In this document: positions 1-5,793 of the stretch, piece after piece | Numbering within the stretch: the stretch's first letter is position 1 | Layout of the letters: each line of letters starts with the position of its first letter | Assembly (NCBI GenBank): GCA_017883345.1 | Contig: JADGNT010000358.1 | Coordinates: 1-5,860, forward strand | Length of the DNA stretch: 5,860 nucleotides | Source of the DNA: Candidatus Solibacter sp. | Lineage (GTDB): Bacteria; Acidobacteriota; Terriglobia; Bryobacterales; Bryobacteraceae | Direction of reading: 5' to 3' | Notes under the pieces: generated by a model | What the model saw: the letters and a program-made list of their open reading frames with translations, nothing else | Databases searched by the model: none | What the model was told of the DNA's origin: nothing | Translations under genes and position numbers: made by a program

Positions 1-127
1 GCCAGTCTTGTCAGTCCCGGGGGCGCTCGTGGGTGGCGATGAAGTCACCATGGCAGTTTTTCATGAGCTTTCGCGGGCCGAAGGCCCATCCCAACAGAGG
101 ACACAAACCGATCGTCTGCCCCACTTC
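1..127. other. Downstream flank of the cluster, no gene seen
   Basis: After the barrel gene and its hairpin repeat, this stretch has stops in the minus frames and only the tail of a shadow frame on plus. It contains a 5-bp hairpin GGGCC/GAA/GGCCC at 75-87. No T-run follows it on the transcribed strand, so no intrinsic terminator can be called for the cluster inside the window. The stretch has the look of intergenic repeat DNA, an impression that a genome search would test. Confidence 0.5.
75..87. repeat. Short hairpin downstream of the barrel gene
   Basis: GGGCC (75-79) and GGCCC (83-87) pair around a 3-base loop. It lies about 75 bases past the barrel stop. It could be the base of an atypical terminator, but the sequence after it on the minus strand is CGCGAAAGC, not a U-tract. 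Confidence 0.4.
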
Positions 128-159
128 GCTCGGATGCACAAGGCGGAGCCTTATGCCAC
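128..159 (-). repeat. 32-base hairpin repeat, copy just after the barrel gene
   Basis: This is an exact copy of 2261-2292, starting one base past the barrel stop codon. The stem arms are 136-144 and 148-156 with loop GGA. Sequence beyond the 32 bases differs on both sides, so this is an element and not a duplicated gene end. The position matches that of the other copy: immediately downstream of a stop codon and in the same orientation. Confidence 0.85.
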
Positions 160-160
160 G

Positions 161-1471
161 CTAGAAGCTGTAGCGCAGGGTCAGGATAGCGTGGGAGTTG
201 CGGCGGTATTGGCCCAGGAAATCGGCAGCGTCGCCGCGCACCACGGCGAAGCCGGCGGTGGCGCGCCAGTGCTGGCCGAAAGCCTGGCTGTACTCCGCCT
301 TGGCGTACACGCCCTGGCCGTTCTGGCGCACGACAGCCTCGAACGCCAGGCTGCGATTGACATCGATGGTGTAGCCGGCGTGCGCCACCACGGCGCGCGC
401 AAATCCACGCACGGGAGAGAAGCCGAGCGTGCTGCGATGGACGGTTGTGACCTGGCCCGCGTATCCGGCGACCAGCGACCACTCGCCCGCCTGGCGCTCG
501 AGTTGCAGCACCCAGAGCGCGTAGTTGTCGGCCTGCGGATCGGTGGACGTGAAATAGGCCGCCTCGCCCTTCAGTGTCACCGGTCCCAGGGGCGCCGCCG
601 CATCCGCGCCGTACATCCGCATCTGCGGATAGAAACGCTGCACGTCGGCGCGCTGGAGGGCGAAGTTCGGCTGCACGTGAAACAGCGGCAGATGGTCGTA
701 GCCGTTGTAGAAGGAGAATGAGTACTCCGCCGCCGCGCCGATGTGGTTCCAGCGGGCGCCGAACTGCGGTCCGCCGGGGAAGGCGGGGTCGAGTTCATGC
801 AGCGGAATCGCCGGCGGCAGGACGGCCCACCGCTGGTTCAACAGCGGGACGCGGCTGGGCGTGAGCCGCGGGGAGAGGATGAGGTCCACGGTATCCGACT
901 GCGTGCCGTAGGTGACGCGCGCCGCGGTGATGGGCAGAAAATCGCTGTCCACCACGTTGAGAAAATCGCGCGGGGCAAAGCGGTCGGTGGGCGTGAGGAC
1001 GTCGGCCTTGCCCCAGCGGATGAGTTGCTTGCCGGCCTCCACGGTGAGGCGGCCGCGGGTGTAGGTGGCGCTGAGGCGGCGGACGGCGAAGAGCGGACGG
1101 CGGCGGGAGCGATCCCACCAGGCGCCGCCCCAATCGCGGTCGGTCTCCCGATGGGTGTCGGTGCGCGCGTCCACGGCGGCGGCGAAGCGCAGGTTGGTGA
1201 GCTTGTAGAAAGCCTCGTAGCGGAAGAGCGCCTCGCCCACGGCGTGGGCGCTATCGTTGGGGGCCGTCTGGGGAAAGACGAGCGCCGTGGTCTCCAGGTA
1301 TCCGCGCTGCGAGAAGTTCTGCGCGTGTAAGGTGGCGACGAGCAGGAAAAGGAGGAGGATTGTTCGAAAATAGAACGGTCGTCGGCGATCGCTCCCTGAC
1401 GGTCGCGGCTCTGATCGGAGCCGCGACCGTGAGGGAGCGGTTGCCTGACAGGCAGCGACTGCTGGTGTCAT
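161..1471 (-). CDS. Outer membrane beta-barrel protein, DUF1302-like
   Basis: This protein of 436 residues is predicted to sit in the outer membrane. A signal peptide (about 29-50: RRRPFYFR, then ILLLFLLVATLHA, cleavage before Gln51) is followed by alternating amphipathic strands rich in Tyr, Phe and Trp. It ends in TLRYSF, with the C-terminal Phe that the BAM assembly machinery recognises. The segment EAGKQLIRWGKADVLTPTDRFAPRDF (residues 145-170, read in two parts) resembles the GxQxxxWG-D-NPxD motif of DUF1302-type barrels. Such barrels occur elsewhere beside LolA-fold DUF1329 proteins and RND transporters. The start lies 7 bases after the LolA-like stop, suggesting coupling; a weak GAG sits 6 bases before the ATG. 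Residues 9-30, before the signal peptide, are encoded by a long inverted repeat, and no ATG, GTG or TTG lies between that repeat and the hydrophobic core. The start must therefore be upstream of it. An export channel or receptor for carrier-delivered cargo is inferred; an unrelated porin is the alternative. Confidence 0.7.
   Translation of the reverse strand: MTPAVAACQATAPSRSRLRSEPRPSGSDRRRPFYFRTILLLFLLVATLHAQNFSQRGYLETTALVFPQTAPNDSAHAVGEALFRYEAFYKLTNLRFAAAVDARTDTHRETDRDWGGAWWDRSRRRPLFAVRRLSATYTRGRLTVEAGKQLIRWGKADVLTPTDRFAPRDFLNVVDSDFLPITAARVTYGTQSDTVDLILSPRLTPSRVPLLNQRWAVLPPAIPLHELDPAFPGGPQFGARWNHIGAAAEYSFSFYNGYDHLPLFHVQPNFALQRADVQRFYPQMRMYGADAAAPLGPVTLKGEAAYFTSTDPQADNYALWVLQLERQAGEWSLVAGYAGQVTTVHRSTLGFSPVRGFARAVVAHAGYTIDVNRSLAFEAVVRQNGQGVYAKAEYSQAFGQHWRATAGFAVVRGDAADFLGQYRRNSHAILTLRYSF
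1384..1445. repeat. Long inverted repeat inside the 5' end of the barrel gene
   Basis: The core arms are 1390-1411 and 1418-1439: 8 paired bases (CGCTCCCT with AGGGAGCG), one G/G mismatch, then 13 paired bases (ACGGTCGCGGCTC with GAGCCGCGACCGT) around a 6-base loop. Outer GGC/GCC blocks (1384-1386 and 1443-1445) extend it with two wobble positions on the plus strand. It is translated into codons 9-30 of the barrel protein, giving an Arg/Ser/Pro-rich segment unlike the rest. I recall this kind of sequence as a dispersed palindrome in acidobacterial genomes, but that is memory and was not tested. Confidence 0.85.
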
Positions 1472-1478
1472 GAGAAAC

Positions 1479-2249
1479 TCATTGGTCGCGGCGCAACGCC
1501 TGCACGGTGAATTCGGTGTCTTTCAGTGGGATGTTGTATTCCAGTTTCTCCAGGCGCAGCACGGTGCGGCTCTTGCGGCGCAAGTCGGTCATCTCCAGGG
1601 TACGCGCCGTCCAGATCCCCTGGACGTTCTGAATGTCCTTCTGTTGGAGGCGGCGCACGGGCTGATCCTTGACGAAGTTTTCGTACTGCGCGGGAACGTA
1701 ATTGTCCTTGCGGATCCACGTGCGGGAGAGCGTGTACTGGCTGGTTTTGCCCTGCTTGGGCCGCGCCTCAATGCGCCAGCAGGGCGCGCCGTCGATGGCT
1801 TCCTCGCCGGTGAGGCGGTAGTCGTATTGATCCACGTCGCGCTCTTCCAGATCCTCGAAGCTAAAATCGGTGCCGAAGAATCGCGTGGAGCGATCCTGCA
1901 AGGCGATGCGGCGGTCGCGTCCGATGGCCGGGGTCCACATCCACTGATCGCTCGACCGGTCGGGATGATTGACCACCAGGAGGGCGACGCCTTTGACTTC
2001 CGCCGGCGCGGTGAAGCGGATCACCGCCTGGCTATTGCCATAGGCGCCGAGCCGCCAGGATTGCCAGGATTTCCTGGTCACTTTGGAATCCGCGGAGGTG
2101 ACTTCCAGCACGCCTTCGTAGTGCTCGGAATTCGCCCGGCCGCGGCGTTGGGACTCTTCGACAATCTGCCGCGCGTCTTGGGAAAGAAGGGGATAGGCGA
2201 GCAAGGCGCAAAGCAAGATGGCCTTCGGACGGGCTTTCCGTCGCGTCAT
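1479..2249 (-). CDS. LolA-like outer membrane lipoprotein-sorting protein
   Basis: This is a secreted periplasmic protein of 256 residues in the LolA superfamily (the group annotated as outer membrane lipoprotein-sorting protein, LolA_like). Members have an open half-barrel that binds acyl chains. A signal peptide is clear: basic MTRRKARPK, hydrophobic core AILLCALLAYPLL, and likely cleavage near Ser23-Gln24/Asp25. Family-type segments follow: the GVALLVVNH strand (about 87-95), QWMWTPAIGRDRRI (102-115), FFGTDFSFEDL (124-134), YDYRLTGEEAIDGAPCWRIEARPK (about 142-165), and the late strands DNYVPAQYE and GIWTARTLEMTDL. The start at 2249 places the signal peptide at the very N-terminus. An in-frame ATG at 2306, overlapping the permease stop, would add 19 residues (MNKLLWHKAPPCASEHSSD) encoded by repeat DNA; this is less likely but possible. 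The Cys in the hydrophobic core lacks a small residue before it, so no lipobox is seen. Lying between the permease and the barrel, it is probably the periplasmic carrier. The exact cargo is unknown. Confidence 0.85.
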   Translation of the reverse strand: MTRRKARPKAILLCALLAYPLLSQDARQIVEESQRRGRANSEHYEGVLEVTSADSKVTRKSWQSWRLGAYGNSQAVIRFTAPAEVKGVALLVVNHPDRSSDQWMWTPAIGRDRRIALQDRSTRFFGTDFSFEDLEERDVDQYDYRLTGEEAIDGAPCWRIEARPKQGKTSQYTLSRTWIRKDNYVPAQYENFVKDQPVRRLQQKDIQNVQGIWTARTLEMTDLRRKSRTVLRLEKLEYNIPLKDTEFTVQALRRDQ

Positions 2250-2250
2250 G

Positions 2251-2267
2251 TCCGAGCTGTGCTCGGA
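2251..2267 (-). promoter_or_regulatory. Perfect hairpin abutting the LolA-like start codon
   Basis: TCCGAGCTGTGCTCGGA is a perfect 7-bp stem with a 3-base loop. It ends one base before the ATG at 2249 and covers the place where a ribosome binding site would be; the only purine-rich stretch there (CGGA) lies in the stem. It overlaps the 32-base repeat by 7 bases, so the two hairpins are alternative or stacked. In RNA it could limit free initiation and make translation depend on ribosomes leaving the permease gene. That role is inferred. Confidence 0.5.
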
Positions 2268-2292
2268 TGCACAAGGCGGAGCCTTATGCCAC
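2261..2292 (-). repeat. 32-base hairpin repeat, copy between permease and LolA-like gene
   Basis: These 32 bases are identical to 128-159. The element begins 6 bases after the permease stop codon. It contains a 9-bp stem (arms 2269-2277 and 2281-2289, loop GGA). On the minus (transcribed) strand all nine positions pair, with one G-U. On the plus strand the same position is a C/A mismatch, so the structure favours the transcript. No U-run follows, so it is not a standard terminator. It may stabilise the transcript end or tune expression between the two genes, or be a dispersed REP-like element. Confidence 0.85.
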
Positions 2293-2298
2293 AGCAAC

Positions 2299-4851
2299 TT
2301 ATTCATATTCCAGTGCCTCCACGAGCGATCCGCGCACCGCACTCTCGGCCGGCAGGATGGCCGCGCCGAGCGCCGCCAGCAGGATGACCGGGACCAGGAT
2401 GCCCACGATCCCCAGGGGAAACTGGTAGGACAGCGGCATGCCCGTCAAATCGTGCTGGATGGCCTGCAACTCGTAATACAGATTGATCGCCCCGGTGGCG
2501 ATGCCGAGCACCAGTCCGATGATACCGATGGCCGCCGCCTCCATCCACACGGTGCCGCGGATCTGGCTGCGCAGTCCGCCCACGGCGCGCAGCACACCCA
2601 CTTCCCGGCGGCGGTCCGCGATGGATACGGTCAGCGTGTTGACGATGCCCAACACGGCGACCAGCATGGCCACCAGCACCTGTAAATAGGTCATGCCCAG
2701 CCACTGGTTGGTGAGCCCGAGCACGTAGTCGCGGACCTCCCGGTTGAGCAGCACGAACATTCTGCGCTGGCTCCCCAGGCCGTTGACGATGTCGCGCCGC
2801 ACCTCCTCCGCGCGCACGCCGGGTTTCACATAGACGCGGAAGATATCGACGGTGTCGTCCTGGAAGTAGCGGATGTAGACCTTGCGTTCCAGAAAGATGG
2901 CGCCCAACTGATTGGAGTAATCGCGGATGATGCCGACGACCGGCAGGCGCAGCGGCCCGGTGGGCGTGGCCAGGGCGATGGGGTCGCCCAACTTGAGTTT
3001 TTCCAGACCGGCAAGATTCTCGCCGATGAGTACGCCCTTCTCTTCGCCGGCGAGGCGATTCATGGTGTCCGGATCGCCCGCCACGGAGTTGCGACGCACG
3101 CGCCGGGCAACTTTCTCCAGTTCGACCGCAACGATCATTACGGGCTTGCCGCGGAACTGCACGCGTGCGGTGCGGATCGGCTGAATGTCGGCGATGCCCG
3201 GAATCTTCTCCAGGTCGGCGTACATGGCGGCGGGGAAGTGGAAGTCGCGGGCCGCCAGCGTCTCCGAGGCGGAGACGAAGAGGTCCGGATTGAGCGTGCT
3301 GTCGATCCACTCGGCGATGGAGTCGAAGCTGGCGCGCGCCACGCCGCCCTGCCCGATCACCAGGGCGAGAGAAAGCATGAGGGCCGCCACCGTGGCCGAG
3401 GTTCTCCGCGGGGCCTGGATGAGACTGTCCGCCGCCAGCGCGCCCTCCACCGGGCGCAGCCATTTCATGGGATGGCGCAGCAGTTTCGCCAGGACGAGCG
3501 AAAGCAAGGGCGTCAACAGCAGGCCCGCCACCACCGTCAGGAGGTAGCCCAGATAGAAGGCCGGACGATACCGGGAGAACGCCAGGCACACCACGGCTAC
3601 CAGGGCCGCCACCAGGGCTGTGTTGCGCCGCAGGCGGTTCTCACCCGCCGCGAGCACCTGGTAGCGGCCCTTCTGAAGCGCCTGCGTGGGCTCCACGCGC
3701 GCCGCGTTGCGCGCCGGGATAAACGCCGCGATCATGCTGGTGAGCACTCCCAACGCCATCGCCACGGCCAGGAACCACCCGTCCACCAGCACCTCCCGCG
3801 CGTTCTGCGGCACGCCAAAAATCCGCTCCATCATCTGCCCGGTGAAGCCGGTCAAGCTGCGCGCGAACGCCAGGCCGAGCCCCACGCCGGCCGCCGACCC
3901 GATGATTCCAGCGACCGCGCTTTCGGTCAGGAACAGGGTGCGGATCTGCCCGCGCGTGGCGCCCAGCGCGCGCAGGATACCAATCTCCGGGCGCCGCTGC
4001 GTGACGGCGATGGCGAACGCGTTATAGATGATGAACATGCCGATGAAGAGGGCGAACACGCTGGAGATGCTCATGGCCACCGAGTAGATCCCGAGCAGCG
4101 ATTCGAACTGGCGGCCGCGCCCCGAAGGCGGCTCCACGGTGAAGCCCGGCCCCAGCAGTTTGCCGAGCGCCGCCTCTCCGCGATCGAGAGAGACGCCCTC
4201 GGCAAGGCCGATATCGATGCGGTCGAAGCGCCGGCCGCGCCCGAAAAACTTCTGTGCGGCGTAGATATCCATGATGCCGAGGTTGCCGCCGAAAGCCTGC
4301 GCCATGCCGCCGGCCTTCAGAATGCCGCGGACGGTGAACTGTTTGCGGCCTTCCATGGTGTCGAAGGTGAGCTTGCTTCCCGAACGGAGGCCGTTGCGAT
4401 CGGCAAACTCGCGGGTGACGATCAGCGAATCGGGCTGGGCGAGAAACACCAGGGGGTCGTCGATGACGTCCTGTTCGCCGGAGTCGAAATCGTAATCGCG
4501 CAGGGTGCGGTCGCCGGTCAAATCGACGGCGAGGATGAGCAGCTTGCCCTGTCCCTTAAGCCCCGGGTCCACGCTGGATTCGATGACGGGGGCCGCGGCG
4601 CGCACCTCGGGGAGGGATTGCAGGCGCTCCAGGACCTCTTCGGCAAATCCCGAATCGCCGGCCGAGACCTGCAATTGGGCCTTGCCGGCGATGCGATCGA
4701 CGGTCTGGTTGAAGGCGCGCAGCACGCTGCGATTGGCGGTCTGCATGCCGACGAGCAGGGCCACGCCGAGCACGATGCCGGCGGTGGTGAGCACGCTGCG
4801 GAGCAGGTGCTTGCGGACGTAGGGCCAACTGATGAGGCGGAGGAGGATCAT
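2299..4851 (-). CDS. ABC transporter permease with two FtsX domains (MacB/LolCE-like)
   Basis: This 850-residue inner-membrane permease partners the preceding ATPase. It is an internal duplication of the FtsX/MacB plan. A first membrane helix (about 20-37) is followed by a periplasmic domain (about 40-250). The first FtsX block has helices near 257-281, 307-331 and 357-379 and carries the cytoplasmic motif RRPEIGILRALGATRGQIR. Two central helices (about 410-456) lead to another helix (about 486-504), a second periplasmic domain (about 505-715), and the second FtsX block (about 722-744, 769-793 and 812-834) with the matching motif RRREVGVLRAVGGLRSQIR. About ten membrane segments result, as in large fused FtsX-type permeases, rather than the four of LolC, LolE or MacB. 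Such permeases usually move substrates from the outer leaflet of the inner membrane or the periplasm (mechanotransmission) rather than from the cytoplasm. Its start overlaps the ATPase stop by 4 bases, so coupling probably replaces a clear ribosome binding site. No adaptor (MacA-like) gene is present in the window. The substrate is unknown. Confidence 0.93.
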   Translation of the reverse strand: MILLRLISWPYVRKHLLRSVLTTAGIVLGVALLVGMQTANRSVLRAFNQTVDRIAGKAQLQVSAGDSGFAEEVLERLQSLPEVRAAAPVIESSVDPGLKGQGKLLILAVDLTGDRTLRDYDFDSGEQDVIDDPLVFLAQPDSLIVTREFADRNGLRSGSKLTFDTMEGRKQFTVRGILKAGGMAQAFGGNLGIMDIYAAQKFFGRGRRFDRIDIGLAEGVSLDRGEAALGKLLGPGFTVEPPSGRGRQFESLLGIYSVAMSISSVFALFIGMFIIYNAFAIAVTQRRPEIGILRALGATRGQIRTLFLTESAVAGIIGSAAGVGLGLAFARSLTGFTGQMMERIFGVPQNAREVLVDGWFLAVAMALGVLTSMIAAFIPARNAARVEPTQALQKGRYQVLAAGENRLRRNTALVAALVAVVCLAFSRYRPAFYLGYLLTVVAGLLLTPLLSLVLAKLLRHPMKWLRPVEGALAADSLIQAPRRTSATVAALMLSLALVIGQGGVARASFDSIAEWIDSTLNPDLFVSASETLAARDFHFPAAMYADLEKIPGIADIQPIRTARVQFRGKPVMIVAVELEKVARRVRRNSVAGDPDTMNRLAGEEKGVLIGENLAGLEKLKLGDPIALATPTGPLRLPVVGIIRDYSNQLGAIFLERKVYIRYFQDDTVDIFRVYVKPGVRAEEVRRDIVNGLGSQRRMFVLLNREVRDYVLGLTNQWLGMTYLQVLVAMLVAVLGIVNTLTVSIADRRREVGVLRAVGGLRSQIRGTVWMEAAAIGIIGLVLGIATGAINLYYELQAIQHDLTGMPLSYQFPLGIVGILVPVILLAALGAAILPAESAVRGSLVEALEYE

Positions 4852-5522
4852 CGGCGCACGTCCCCGGCGATGCGCGCATCGCGCAGCGTCACAGTGCGCG
4901 CGCAGCTTTGGGCGACGCCGGCATCGTGGGTGACGATAAGGACGGTAGCGCCGAGCCGCTGGTGCAGGTCGCGGATGAGGGCCAGGATCTCGGCGCCGGT
5001 ATGGGTGTCCAGGTTTCCGGTGGGCTCATCGGCGAGCAGGATGGGGGGTGAAAACGCGAGGGCGCGGGCGATGGCCACGCGCTGGCGCTCGCCTCCGGAG
5101 AGTTCGTCGGGCAGGTGATCGAGGCGGTTGCCGAGTTGCACGAGTTCCAGCAATTGGCGCGCGCGCCGATCGATCTCCTGGCGGCCGAGTCCCTTCAAGT
5201 GCAGGGGCAGGGCCACGTTCTCCACCGAGGAGAGCGAGGGCAGGAGGTTGAAGAACTGGAAGATGAAGCCGATCTTGTCGCGGCGGAGGCGGGTGAGAGA
5301 GTCGTCGGAAAGGCCGGCGACGGATTGGCCGTCGATGCGGATCTCGCCCGCGGTGGGACGATCCAGCCCGCCGATCAGATTGAGGAGCGTCGACTTCCCG
5401 GAGCCGGAGGGCCCGACGATGGAGACCATCTCGCCGCGCGCGATGTGCAGATCGATGGCTTCGAGCGCGGCGACCTGGCGCTTGCCGTTGTAGACCTTGG
5501 TGACACCGGTGAGTGAAATCAT
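4848..5522 (-). CDS. ABC transporter ATP-binding protein, LolD/MacB/FtsE type
   Basis: This is the nucleotide-binding subunit that powers the FtsX-type permease encoded next to it. It works at the cytoplasmic face of the inner membrane, hydrolysing ATP to drive conformational change in the permease. With the start at 5522 it has 224 residues, the normal size for LolD, FtsE and MacB-type ATPases. All ABC motifs are visible and intact: Walker A GPSGSGKST (37-45), Q-loop Gln89, signature LSGGERQ (141-147), Walker B ILLADEP (161-167, catalytic Glu166), D-loop NLD (170-172) and switch His199. The start was chosen because the family normally begins like MISLTGVTKVY. An in-frame ATG at 5612 would add 30 residues with no family resemblance. 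GGG directly abuts the chosen ATG, so a normally spaced Shine-Dalgarno site is not evident. The gene ends in an ATGA overlap with the permease, which points to translational coupling. It resembles LolD, but the fused permease prevents a firm symbol. Confidence 0.95.
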   Translation of the reverse strand: MISLTGVTKVYNGKRQVAALEAIDLHIARGEMVSIVGPSGSGKSTLLNLIGGLDRPTAGEIRIDGQSVAGLSDDSLTRLRRDKIGFIFQFFNLLPSLSSVENVALPLHLKGLGRQEIDRRARQLLELVQLGNRLDHLPDELSGGERQRVAIARALAFSPPILLADEPTGNLDTHTGAEILALIRDLHQRLGATVLIVTHDAGVAQSCARTVTLRDARIAGDVRR

Positions 5523-5533
5523 CCCTTTACAAG

Positions 5534-5539
5534 ATGATA
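5534..5539 (-). promoter_or_regulatory. Weak -10 candidate upstream of the ATPase gene
   Basis: TATCAT (minus strand) differs from the consensus TATAAT at one position and lies 11 bases before the ATPase ATG. The region 17-18 bases upstream gives no good -35 match. If used, the transcript would begin only a few bases before the start codon, close to leaderless. That would fit the lack of a spaced Shine-Dalgarno site. The evidence is thin. Confidence 0.22.
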
Positions 5540-5646
5540 GCGTGCGGGGAAATTCCGACCGATCCGGGTAGTGTCCTAAAGGTAGGTTGACGGCAATTTG
5601 AGCGGTCTTCATGAGCGGTGTGCCTGGCTGGATGGCTGGTGTGCCA

Positions 5647-5660
5647 GCGCCGCGCGGCGC
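5647..5660. repeat. 14-base perfect GC palindrome
   Basis: GCGCCGCGCGGCGC is its own reverse complement. In GC-rich DNA such a sequence can arise by chance, so the function is open. Confidence 0.5.
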
Positions 5661-5769
5661 CCCGGTTCGAAGGTTTCGGCCTCTGGAGAAGTTCGGTGAT
5701 TTTCATGGCTTACGGGCGGCCGTTGCCTTCTGGGATTTGGCGGGCTGGTATGTGGCGGGGCGGCAGAGG

Positions 5770-5793
5770 CAATTGGCGGAACGAAGCCAATTG
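5770..5793. repeat. Hairpin with 8-bp CAATTGGC stem
   Basis: The arms CAATTGGC (5770-5777) and GCCAATTG (5786-5793) are perfectly complementary around the loop GGAACGAA. No T-run follows on either strand, so it does not read as an intrinsic terminator. It looks like another short dispersed palindrome of the kind seen elsewhere in the window. Confidence 0.65.

Noticed and set aside
75..87. Intrinsic terminator for the cluster
   Set aside because: The stem is only 5 bp and no U-run follows on the transcribed strand.
8..1330. Plus-strand frames at 8-721 and 743-1330 opposite the barrel gene
   Set aside because: They mirror the barrel codons and show no motifs or ribosome binding sites. The minus strand has the signal peptide and barrel features.
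2208..2219. Lipobox in the LolA-like signal peptide (Cys14)
   Set aside because: The residues before the Cys are ILL, lacking the small residue needed at -1, and the Cys sits inside the hydrophobic core.
2250..2342. Longest possible start of the LolA-like gene at 2342
   Set aside because: It would overlap the permease end by 44 bases and bury the signal peptide over 30 residues in.
1470..2387. 305-codon plus-strand frame opposite the LolA-like gene
   Set aside because: It is antisense to a gene with a clear signal peptide and family motifs, and it has no recognisable domain of its own.
3238..5118. 626-codon plus-strand frame opposite the permease and ATPase genes
   Set aside because: It is antisense to two strongly supported genes. 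Its composition (Arg, His, Gly and Ala runs without domains) is the usual shadow of GC-rich codons.
5523..5612. Longer ATPase start at 5612
   Set aside because: The 30 extra residues do not resemble the family, and the normal N-terminus begins exactly at 5522.
5587..5615. TTGACG on the plus strand as a promoter -35
   Set aside because: At a 17-base spacing the -10 position reads CATGAG, a poor match, and no plausible plus-strand gene follows.
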